Source: CAZAEB01 sp964484095
GTDB taxonomy: Bacteria; Patescibacteriota; Microgenomatia; UBA12405; BS750m-G30
Length of the DNA stretch: 43,539 nt
Reading direction: 5' to 3'
Assembly (NCBI GenBank): GCA_964484095.1
Contig: CAZAEB010000002.1
Coordinates: 1 to 43,539, forward strand
The translations under genes and the position numbers were made by a program. Below are positions 23,640 through 30,289 of the stretch, one piece after another. The notes beneath the pieces are model-generated. The model made no database searches. It saw only the letters and a list, made by a program, of their open reading frames with translations, and had not been told where the DNA came from. Position 1 is the stretch's first letter. Each line of letters opens with the position of its first letter.

Positions 23640-23667
23640 ATTATATAGATCTTCCTTAATTATGCAA
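23640..23667 (-). promoter_or_regulatory. Sigma-70 promoter of apt-mtnP (leaderless)
   Basis: TTGCAT (23662-23667), 16-nt spacer, consensus TATAAT (23640-23645), then 6 nt to GTG 23633. The gap matches that seen at other leaderless starts in the window, which favours GTG over the ATG three bases on. Confidence 0.55.
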
Positions 23668-23669
23668 AA

Positions 23670-25127
23670 TCAGTAATTAATTTCATAAATAGAAAGAAGG
23701 GGATATTTATTATCTTCACTTATCAGATTAAGTTTAAAATTTTCCAATGATTTTTCCAGCAGTCCTTTTTTATCGTTATTTTTTGAAATTATGTGAATTT
23801 GCTGGCCGTCATATTGCCAATATGGAAAAGTTAATGCCTGTTTGGATATGTACACTCTTTTGTTTTCTTTTAAATTGTTTTCTATCGTTTTGACAATTTC
23901 TTTTTTATTTAAATCGTTGACGATATATAAGGCGTTGGTAAAATTTAGCTGGGGTCTTTGATAGTCGGAAAGAATTAATAGATTGTTTTTGTCAATTTTG
24001 GCTTTATTAATTATTTCTTGTTGAATTATTGGAAAGGGGGTTTTTTGAAAGGCAAGAAAGGTTGATAAGAAAAAAGTAATTAACAAAGCAATATATCCCC
24101 AATAAATTTTTTTAGATTTTATTAGACCAACGACAAGGGCAAAAAAGTAACCAATTAAACTACTATACCGACCATATAATCCTCCGTACCAAAACTTTCC
24201 GGTGATAAAAAAGGGAATCAGAAATGAGATTACTAAGATGATTAATAATTTTTTATTTACTGCTTTTATTTTGATAATTCCGGCAATGATTAGGGCGGCA
24301 AGAATAATAGTAAAGGGGGAATAGCCGTGCCAGGAAATTAAAAATATATTTCTTGCCGTTCTTATTAAGTTGATAAAATTCCAATCGGAAAAAATATTGC
24401 TCGCGCCATAGCTGAAAACCAATTCGGCAATGCGTTTATTGGGATCAATAATATTAGATGGCAAAACTAAATAGAGAAACGCAAAGCCAGCTATTAAGGA
24501 AAGTACTATAGTGATAGCGGGGGGGAATAAGTTTTTGATAGATAGTTTTAAGCGAAGAAAAGTAAATCCAAAAATAACCGGAAACCAAATGATTGTGCCG
24601 GGGAAATTTAAAATTGCCAAGCTCCATAAAACAATTGTCGCTAAAACCGAAACATATACTTTTATTTTTTGGTCAGTTTTTCTTTGTTGGTAATTTTGTA
24701 AAAATATATCAAATGTTAAAAGGCCGGCAAGGAAAAGTCCTTGTTCAACCGCCTCATGCATAATATTTGTTTGTACAATCCAGAGGTGAGGGAAAAATAT
24801 TAAAGCAAATCCGCCGGCAATGGCGATTTTTTTATTAAATAATCTTTTTATTAAAAACAAAAAAGAAATGAAACCAACAAGGCCAAAAAGGGCCGATATA
24901 AAACTTAATGCAAAGGGACTGGGCTGGCCGGTAATGAGTATAGATATTTTTTGAAATAGCTGGCTTACAAAAAGATAAACAGGATGGACCGATTGGTGAG
25001 AAAGGGTGATTGATTCAAAAAAACCCTTTTGGGAGAGTTGGTAATATTCTGGGGAATCGTAAAAGTGAGGGTAATTAGCGAGGAATAAAAAACGGGAAAG
25101 CGCAAAAAGAAGGATAACTTTTTTCAT
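23670..25127 (-). CDS. Polytopic membrane glycosyltransferase (GT39/PMT-like, GT-C fold)
   Basis: A ~485-residue protein. The first loop carries FYDSPEYYQLS with acidic residues in the expected catalytic position, then SHQSVHPVYLFVSQLF. About 10-11 transmembrane helices follow (~70-340). A short soluble tail (~375-486) is rich in Lys and Asn. The DxPEYY...HP pattern is typical of dolichyl/undecaprenyl-phosphate-sugar transferases of the ArnT/PMT_2 type. The sugar and acceptor are unknown. Start ATG 25127 has AAAAGG 6 nt upstream; a TTG immediately before it is possible. It is monocistronic and unrelated in close sequence to the 680-residue enzyme. Confidence 0.78.
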   Translation of the reverse strand: MKKVILLFALSRFLFLANYPHFYDSPEYYQLSQKGFFESITLSHQSVHPVYLFVSQLFQKISILITGQPSPFALSFISALFGLVGFISFLFLIKRLFNKKIAIAGGFALIFFPHLWIVQTNIMHEAVEQGLFLAGLLTFDIFLQNYQQRKTDQKIKVYVSVLATIVLWSLAILNFPGTIIWFPVIFGFTFLRLKLSIKNLFPPAITIVLSLIAGFAFLYLVLPSNIIDPNKRIAELVFSYGASNIFSDWNFINLIRTARNIFLISWHGYSPFTIILAALIIAGIIKIKAVNKKLLIILVISFLIPFFITGKFWYGGLYGRYSSLIGYFFALVVGLIKSKKIYWGYIALLITFFLSTFLAFQKTPFPIIQQEIINKAKIDKNNLLILSDYQRPQLNFTNALYIVNDLNKKEIVKTIENNLKENKRVYISKQALTFPYWQYDGQQIHIISKNNDKKGLLEKSLENFKLNLISEDNKYPLLSIYEINY

Positions 25128-25180
25128 CAAGAGCCTTTTAATATTTTTATATAGCTGTCAAAAAAGGATTTGGAACAGTC

Positions 25181-25243
25181 GCGAAGACAATCTAAAACGC
25201 TCCAGGAAACAATAATTATACTTAGTTCGGGAGAACTAGAAGC
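25181..25243 (+). repeat. 63-nt direct repeat, copy A
   Basis: Aligns without gaps to 25536-25598 (44 of 63 identical). The core GAAACAATRATTATACTTAG is nearly invariant. The right end of this copy contains the hairpin TAGTTC-GGGA-GAACTA, which is lost in copy B. 17 of the 19 differences are transitions. Confidence 0.75.
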
Positions 25244-25476
25244 ATAATCTTGCACCAGCATCATCTTAAAATAAAAATAAAACAGAATTTCGGAAAAGGC
25301 AAATCAAGAAAAAACAGAGCCAAGAAGATAACAAAAACCAATAATTTTCTTAATTTTTTTAAACTCATACTCTTTTGGATTAATTATAACTCAAAGAAAA
25401 CAGTTTTCCAGGCAACAATAAATTATTCGAAAGACACCTTTAGGCTTTTGCTTGATATATGTGCATTGTTTGGTTC

Positions 25477-25525
25477 AGTCTTGCTAAAATAAATTTACAG
25501 TATGAAAAAAGATTTTTTAAAGACA
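25477..25525 (+). repeat. Duplicated promoter and first codons of the P-type ATPase gene
   Basis: 49 nt aligning to 31631-31679 with 6 mismatches and no gap. It keeps the extended -10 (TGCTAAAAT against TGTTAGAAT), the spacer and ATG AAA AAA GAT TTT, then reaches TAA after eight codons. It is a remnant, not a gene, unless the short peptide is made. The direct orientation matches that of the intact gene. Confidence 0.85.
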
Positions 25526-25535
25526 TAAGGCGGTT

Positions 25536-25598
25536 GCGAAGATAATTTTTAACATCCCGAGAAACAATGATTATACTTAGTTCAGAGGGGTCGGAAGT
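25536..25598 (+). repeat. 63-nt direct repeat, copy B
   Basis: Second copy of the 25181-25243 repeat, starting 11 nt after the ATPase-start fragment. TATACT within the core could act as a -10, but no downstream reading frame supports that. Confidence 0.7.
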
Positions 25599-25745
25599 GT
25601 TGTTTGGACTCATATTTGTATTTTATTAAAAACAATAAATTCTGATGCGATAAGAATTTCTCGAATTTTAAATTAATTTTGGACAACAAAAATCTGCATA
25701 AGTATTTCATTATGCTGTTAATCGTTTACAAGACTTAGGATTTAT

Positions 25746-26420
25746 TTACTTGTAGTAGCCAAATCCTGTTGGCGCTTCAAATTTGTTCTGGACACCATGC
25801 TCATCAGCGCATGGATCGTTGGAAATCTGTAATATTCTGGCGTATGCGCCCCAGATTACAGAACCAATTTCTGTTCCGTCGGCCGTATACCACATGCCAT
25901 CTGTTTTATAAGCATCTTCTGGCACCATTACTATTTTTACAAAGTAATTCCATTTGCAGGTTTTTCCGTCTTCGCCTTCATAGCTTCCGAACTGGTGGTT
26001 TGTCAACCAAGCGCCTTGGCAGGCAGAACTGGTTGGATTTTCTGGATTACATGAATATCCTCTGTCTAGTTTCCCATCTCCATCACAATCTTTATTACTC
26101 ATCCATTCATCGCTCCATTTCATTATCAACCAGGTTTTACTGGGTGCTTGATCTATGGTGTCTTTAGTATATGCTGGGACTGGTCTTTGATTGTTCCAAT
26201 ACCAACCATTGAACATGTGCGCCTGATAGTTATAACCCCATCCATCAAAACCTAAAGGAATAATATTGTCGCTGTTGCTATAAGTTAATACTTGGTCTTG
26301 GATAGTAGTACAAGTATTTTTTCCTTCCTGGCCTGGTGGATTATTAGGTTTGGCTGCCAAAACTGGAGCAGCTGCTAAAAGCAAAACCATTCCGGCAATT
26401 AAAATTATTAGCTTTTTCAT
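25746..26420 (-). CDS. Hypothetical secreted cysteine-containing protein with a Ca-binding-like loop
   Basis: A 224-residue protein with a signal peptide (MKKLIILIAGMVLLLAAAPVLA, cleavage ~22/23). The mature domain is rich in Trp, Tyr and Asn: PLGFDGWGYNYQAHMFNGWY, TWLIMKWSDEWMSNKDCDGDG, GYSCNPE. Cysteines lie at ~37, 112, 124, 134, 155 and 204, and would make three disulfides. The DCDGDGKLDRG loop looks like a single dockerin/thrombospondin-type calcium loop. I do not recognise the family. Strong Shine-Dalgarno AAAGGGGGTGA sits 7 nt before ATG. It is presumably released or wall-attached, and lies next to a membrane-bound glycosidase in the accessory segment. Confidence 0.75.
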   Translation of the reverse strand: MKKLIILIAGMVLLLAAAPVLAAKPNNPPGQEGKNTCTTIQDQVLTYSNSDNIIPLGFDGWGYNYQAHMFNGWYWNNQRPVPAYTKDTIDQAPSKTWLIMKWSDEWMSNKDCDGDGKLDRGYSCNPENPTSSACQGAWLTNHQFGSYEGEDGKTCKWNYFVKIVMVPEDAYKTDGMWYTADGTEIGSVIWGAYARILQISNDPCADEHGVQNKFEAPTGFGYYK

Positions 26421-26514
26421 ATTTTTTCACCCCCTTTCTTTTGAATATGTCCAATATTATTTTGTAGGTTTTTAAAACATTCGTCAAGTTTTTATGGCAA
26501 AGGAATAGTTTTGG

Positions 26515-28890
26515 CTATATGTTTTTGTAAAGATAAATAGGTCCGCATCCCCAAGCGTGTGAATGGCTGCCATTTAGTATTGGTTTTGTGTTCGGATTGT
26601 ATACTTCGTAAACACTGCTCGCACCTTTTTTAACCATGCTTCCCCAGTATTCTCTAATTAGCTTTTTAGCCAAGTCTTTTTGCTCTCCTTCCAGCAGCCA
26701 TTCTACTACCCAGCTTTGAGAATATGGGCTTTGAGTAAATAAGCCTTTGTCTATAAAATAACCAATTGCTTTTGTCTCTTTTTCTTCTGAAGGAAACAGA
26801 TTATATTTTCCGGCCAGGGCATTGGTTATCAGGCTGCTGTCAGACTTTTTTTCTTTTCCAAAACTATCACTAAATAGGGCCTCGTTTTCACCAAAAGCAG
26901 ATTCAATCAAATTCTTTCTTAGTCTTTCTGCTTTTACCAAATACTTTCCTTCTTTTTCACCAATCATTTGGTTTAAATTATTTACCGACTCTAAAGCGCC
27001 CAAATACCATATTTGCAGTGGGGTGGAAAAACTATAACTATTGTCAATAGGTGTCCAGTCAACAAAATTCCACCAGTCGTCGTTTTCTTTGTTGTAAATA
27101 AAGCCCTCGGGAGATTCATTTTTTTGTGCCCAGTCCATCAATTTTATCCAATGCGGTTTCATCTGCTTTGCAAAGTTTAAATCCCCACTTGCTGACACAT
27201 ATTGATCAAGCCAAATTGCCCATTGCAGGGCATAGCCCGGGATATACTGCTCTTTTCCTGAAGGGGTCATGGAAGGGATAATGCCATTGTCTTTTTGGCT
27301 TTGAGCAAATTGTTTTATCATCTCTTTTATCAGCCAGTCATTTTCACCGTCCCTCATTAAACATTTTGAAACTTCCAGGGCGTCCCCAATATACATTGCC
27401 TTTTCTCGCTCCGCGCAGTCTTCAAAATGATCTTGTACGTTGTTTTCTAAAGTATTTAAGCAAATATCATATATTTCTCTGTCTGCTTTTTCCAGCTCTT
27501 TTGGCGGCAGTGGTTTTTCAAAAGGCATGCCAACCTGATAGAATTCAAGCTCAATTTCTCCAGGGCAGTTATCTTTTTCTATTTGAATATATCGTCCGGC
27601 TCGTCGGCTTAACTGTCTCCATTTAAAATTGGCTGGCGGCAGTTTAAGCTCATCGCTCTGATTGAAATATATTTCCGATTTGCTCTGGTTATTTATTTTA
27701 ACTAACCAGTTGATTTTAACAGTACAGTCTTTTAAAAAATTACTTTTTATCTCTAGGTATCCGACAGCAAATCTTCCCAGATCGTAGTATTCTCCAGTTT
27801 TGGAAGGTAATATTTTTTGGTATTTGAGTAGAGGCAATGGTCTGGGGGTGGGCTCATATTCTTTTCTTGAAATTTCCTTTACTGGCTTGAGCTTTAGCTC
27901 ATATTTAAATTCTCTAAAATCAGCCAGTTTTGTGAAGCCCGCGTCAGCAGAGATTCTTTGGCCATTTTCAATGTTTTCTATTGCCCCTGCTTTCCAAAAA
28001 CGGCCATCTGCTAAATTTTGGTAAAAAATTCCGTTTTTTATCCTGCCGCCTATCAGTAAGCCAGGCTCGGGGTAGTTTGAATACTCATGAACAGGAAGAG
28101 AGATGAAATTAGCAATAATTATTATTTGGTTTTTCCCTTTTTTTATATATTTATCTATTGGCAGTTTGTCGAAGTAAATTTGCGGCAAAACAGCAAAACT
28201 TGGTCCATCATACACATCTTCTCCGTTTACTATTAACCGATAATGACCTAAGTTTGAAATGAAAATCTCTGCCTTTTCAGTTTCCGCTTTTTGCTCCCAT
28301 TCGTACTGAAATAATGTGTATACTGTTTCGTTTTCTTCGACCGACCAGACCCAGACAGTGTCTTTTGAGAAAGGTGTCTGATAATTTAAATTCCCTTTAA
28401 CTATTAGGTAGTTCCAGCCGCTAGAAACAAGATAGGGGATAGGTAGGAGTAAAATACTCAAGTAAAGCAGGGCAATATATTTTATCTTTTTAGATTTTGT
28501 TCGGACTAACAACAGAGCAGTCAATAGCAAAAAAGGCAGTTGTAAAAGCGCGCAAACTGCTCTCTCGGTCCATATTAATATTTTTAGAGATGATGGGAAA
28601 AAGGGGAGAAGATCGTCTAGAAACCAAAATAGTCTTTCCAGCTGTTCAACCAAAACAAAAATTATTTGCAAGACAAATTTTATTTGATAGCTGTCCCCAA
28701 GATGATGTTTACGTACTATCAGCGTAGCTGTTTCCCAGCCTGCCATTTCACTCGTAAAAATACCTGTTATCCAATAGGAAAATAACAGTGCTGCTGCGGC
28801 CAATAAAAATGCTAAAAAAACCTTTTGCCAAAAATTTCTCTTTTCTTTTTCGAACTCAAATAGAGGTAGCTTTTTAAGCTTTTTACTCAT
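26515..28890 (-). CDS. Membrane-anchored GH78-like (alpha-L-rhamnosidase type) glycoside hydrolase
   Basis: A 791-residue protein with two parts. Residues ~1-165 form about four transmembrane helices. Residues ~170-460 are beta-sandwich-like (DTVWVWSVEENETVYTLFQY, LGHYRLIVNGEDVYDGPSF, YYDLGRFAVGYLEI), as in the N-terminal domains of GH78. Residues ~470-791 form an (alpha/alpha)6-barrel with DHFEDCAEREKAMYIGDAL (the GH78 'DCPqREr..w.GDa' motif) and the end motif NGSHSHAWGCGPIYLY. GH78 enzymes remove alpha-L-rhamnose from glycans. The substrate here is unknown. The multi-helix membrane domain fused to such an enzyme is unusual and would display it on the cell surface. Start ATG 28890 has a weak AAGAAG upstream. 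Confidence 0.78.
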   Translation of the reverse strand: MSKKLKKLPLFEFEKEKRNFWQKVFLAFLLAAAALLFSYWITGIFTSEMAGWETATLIVRKHHLGDSYQIKFVLQIIFVLVEQLERLFWFLDDLLPFFPSSLKILIWTERAVCALLQLPFLLLTALLLVRTKSKKIKYIALLYLSILLLPIPYLVSSGWNYLIVKGNLNYQTPFSKDTVWVWSVEENETVYTLFQYEWEQKAETEKAEIFISNLGHYRLIVNGEDVYDGPSFAVLPQIYFDKLPIDKYIKKGKNQIIIIANFISLPVHEYSNYPEPGLLIGGRIKNGIFYQNLADGRFWKAGAIENIENGQRISADAGFTKLADFREFKYELKLKPVKEISRKEYEPTPRPLPLLKYQKILPSKTGEYYDLGRFAVGYLEIKSNFLKDCTVKINWLVKINNQSKSEIYFNQSDELKLPPANFKWRQLSRRAGRYIQIEKDNCPGEIELEFYQVGMPFEKPLPPKELEKADREIYDICLNTLENNVQDHFEDCAEREKAMYIGDALEVSKCLMRDGENDWLIKEMIKQFAQSQKDNGIIPSMTPSGKEQYIPGYALQWAIWLDQYVSASGDLNFAKQMKPHWIKLMDWAQKNESPEGFIYNKENDDWWNFVDWTPIDNSYSFSTPLQIWYLGALESVNNLNQMIGEKEGKYLVKAERLRKNLIESAFGENEALFSDSFGKEKKSDSSLITNALAGKYNLFPSEEKETKAIGYFIDKGLFTQSPYSQSWVVEWLLEGEQKDLAKKLIREYWGSMVKKGASSVYEVYNPNTKPILNGSHSHAWGCGPIYLYKNI

Positions 28891-28928
28891 GTTACTTATT
28901 CTTCTTGCCTCTTTAGTTTGAAAGAGTG

Positions 28929-29192
28929 TTATTCAGTTTGGGAAACGGGCTTTTGATAAGCTTCAAATTTAGCCGCTGCATCCGGATTAACCGGCTTTAG
29001 TAATTCAAGCACTTTTGTTTTGATTTCGTCTACCCTGATTGATTCATTAACCACTGCATTTTGAGCCCAGGTTTCAACTTGGTTGGCAATGTTTGCTGCC
29101 TGATCAAGGGACGTTCCGGATTTAACCAGACCGTTGGTTATTTTAGCGCGGTCAAAATTTTCTAAAGATCCATCTTTTTTTAGAACTTTAAT
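28929..29192 (-). CDS. Stand-alone ATP-cone domain protein with an ATT start codon
   Basis: 87 residues reading (I/M)KVLKKDGSLENFDRAKITN, NGLVKSGTSLDQAANIANQV, then VDEIKTKVLELLKPVNPDAA, ending in a stop at 28929. The K-x-DGS-x-E-x-FDR-x-KI opening is the signature of the ATP-cone domain (nucleotide sensor of ribonucleotide reductase and NrdR). No ATG, GTG or TTG exists upstream: the in-frame codons before ATT are AAT, GAT and TGA. A Shine-Dalgarno AGGAGGTGAG ends at the right distance (GGAGG is 9 nt from ATT), so ATT is the probable initiator. A recent ATG-to-ATT mutation or base error is the alternative. Its role is unknown; no nrd gene is in the window. Confidence 0.75.
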   Translation of the reverse strand: MKVLKKDGSLENFDRAKITNGLVKSGTSLDQAANIANQVETWAQNAVVNESIRVDEIKTKVLELLKPVNPDAAAKFEAYQKPVSQTE

Positions 29193-29197
29193 ATTAT

Positions 29198-29207
29198 CTC
29201 ACCTCCT
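29198..29207 (-). promoter_or_regulatory. Strong Shine-Dalgarno of the ATP-cone gene (fixes the ATT start)
   Basis: AGGAGGTGAG on the minus strand, a near-perfect anti-16S match. The distance from GGAGG to the ATT codon (29190-29192) is 9 nt. Confidence 0.75.
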
Positions 29208-29308
29208 TTAATGTTGTTAATTTTAAGTGTGTTTTCAGTTTTGACGCTGGCAGAGGTTCACACCAGCCTATTATCATAATAACACTGAAGACAATTAAGA
29301 CTAAAAGT

Positions 29309-29347
29309 GAATTTTTAGTCAACAAAGGTCAGCGTTACACCTTTTTT
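29309..29347 (-). repeat. Duplicated 3' end of the DEAD-box helicase gene
   Basis: 39 nt identical to 30251-30289 except for two transitions. On the minus strand it still encodes GKKGVTLTFVD and the TAA stop of the helicase (the gene has GKKGVALTFVD). Upstream of this the frame is closed within a few codons, so it is an isolated gene-end fragment. With 30251-30289 it brackets the Cys-repeat gene as direct repeats. Confidence 0.88.
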
Positions 29348-29372
29348 CCCCTCATACTATTTTAGTATACAC

Positions 29373-30170
29373 TTAATGCCTCGAAAGCTTTATAGCTACT
29401 TCTGTATAACACATATTTCGTTTTGTTTCCCCGATAATTTTTTCACAAAGGGAAACTTTTGGATCAAAATGGGAAGCATAACCAAAGTAGCATTCATCTT
29501 TTACCTCCTGGTCGGCCGCTTTTTCACAAATCGCTGGATTTTTGGCTATTATAGCCCGGTCTCGAATACACTTCAGCTTATCTTCAGCTTTAATATTATT
29601 ACAAAAAGATAAAGGCTGTTCAAAAAGGGTTAAACAGGCAGCATTTCCTTTTTCACAAAAAGAAATATCATTTTCTTTTAAAGCCAAACAAGTATTTTTG
29701 TCCGGAGACTGGGGAGAAAATTTATTACAATACTCTGTTTTAATTTTTTCAGATTGTTGAGCCCAATAAAGACCGGAAATGACGTTGAAATAACAATGTT
29801 CCTTGTCTTCTGCTTCATCACAATAGTCAATATTTTGGGTAATTTCAGCAAGCTCATAAAAACACATCTTCCTCGGTTCTGACTTTTGAATTTTTCGGCA
29901 GTAAGACACATCTCTTGCGGCCATTCCTTGACATAGTTCTTTTTGGCTCGGTTCATCAAAATTTTGACAAAAACCCGTATTTTGGTTAACTACTGCCAAA
30001 CAATAATAAATGTCTTCAGGTTGTGAAATTTTTTGACAGATCTTGCTGGCAGGATTATCAGGAACATTTCCCGAAAACTGTTTCTTTCCTTCGAATAAAA
30101 ATCGGGGGACTAAAACAATCAAAACCAAAAAAAACAAACTTACTGCAATAAATAAAAACTTTTTATTCAA
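29373..30170 (-). CDS. Cysteine-repeat membrane-anchored protein (hypothetical)
   Basis: A 265-residue protein with an N-terminal membrane anchor (~5-27, LFIAVSLFFLVLIVLVPRFL). It is followed by nine tandem units, each with two cysteines (18 in all) in the pattern (F/Y/x)C-x(8-18)-C-(Y/L)-xxx(A). Examples are TGFCQNFDEPSQKELCQGMA, IDYCDEAEDKEHCYFNV and PAICEKAADQEVKDECYFGY. The charged spacers and regular pairing suggest a string of small disulfide-linked helical hairpins outside the cell. Function is unknown; an adhesin-like or host-contact role is speculation. The start appears to be TTG 30170, with TGTTAGATT 12 nt upstream. The gene is enclosed by direct repeats of the helicase 3' end. Confidence 0.75.
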   Translation of the reverse strand: MNKKFLFIAVSLFFLVLIVLVPRFLFEGKKQFSGNVPDNPASKICQKISQPEDIYYCLAVVNQNTGFCQNFDEPSQKELCQGMAARDVSYCRKIQKSEPRKMCFYELAEITQNIDYCDEAEDKEHCYFNVISGLYWAQQSEKIKTEYCNKFSPQSPDKNTCLALKENDISFCEKGNAACLTLFEQPLSFCNNIKAEDKLKCIRDRAIIAKNPAICEKAADQEVKDECYFGYASHFDPKVSLCEKIIGETKRNMCYTEVAIKLSRH

Positions 30171-30250
30171 AATATTATTCCCAATCTAACAAAAATTAAT
30201 CCTTATCTTCTTTTAAGATACCACAAGTTGGTGGGTTTATTGATTTAAGC

Positions 30251-30289
30251 GAATTTTTAGTCAACAAAGGTTAGCGCTACACCTTTTTT
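30251..30289 (-). repeat. Direct-repeat partner of 29309-29347 (3' end of the helicase gene)
   Basis: Includes the last ten codons and TAA of the DEAD-box gene plus 6 nt beyond. The copies match through and past the stop codon, so similarity is at DNA level and not only protein level. Confidence 0.85.

Larger units (their letters stand above)
25131..25745 (-). other. 615-nt non-coding stretch holding decayed repeats
   Basis: No gene is supported here. The stretch contains two ~70% identical 63-nt direct repeats and a copy of the promoter and first eight codons of the P-type ATPase gene. The remaining AT-rich sequence encodes only a low-complexity Lys/Asn-rich frame. It is the longest intergenic region of the window and marks the left edge of the accessory segment. 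Confidence 0.7.

Noticed and set aside
25250..25492. 80-codon plus-strand frame in the intergenic repeat region
   Set aside because: It starts at TTG without a Shine-Dalgarno, has Lys/Asn-rich low-complexity composition, begins just after repeat copy A and ends within the ATPase-start fragment. It looks like chance in AT-rich DNA.
25177..25600. CRISPR-like repeats
   Set aside because: There are only two diverged copies with 355-nt spacing and no regular spacers.
30257..30289. Helicase 3' end repeat as a shared terminator motif only
   Set aside because: The left copy still encodes GKKGVTLTFVD plus the stop in frame, so it is a copy of gene sequence rather than a generic terminator.
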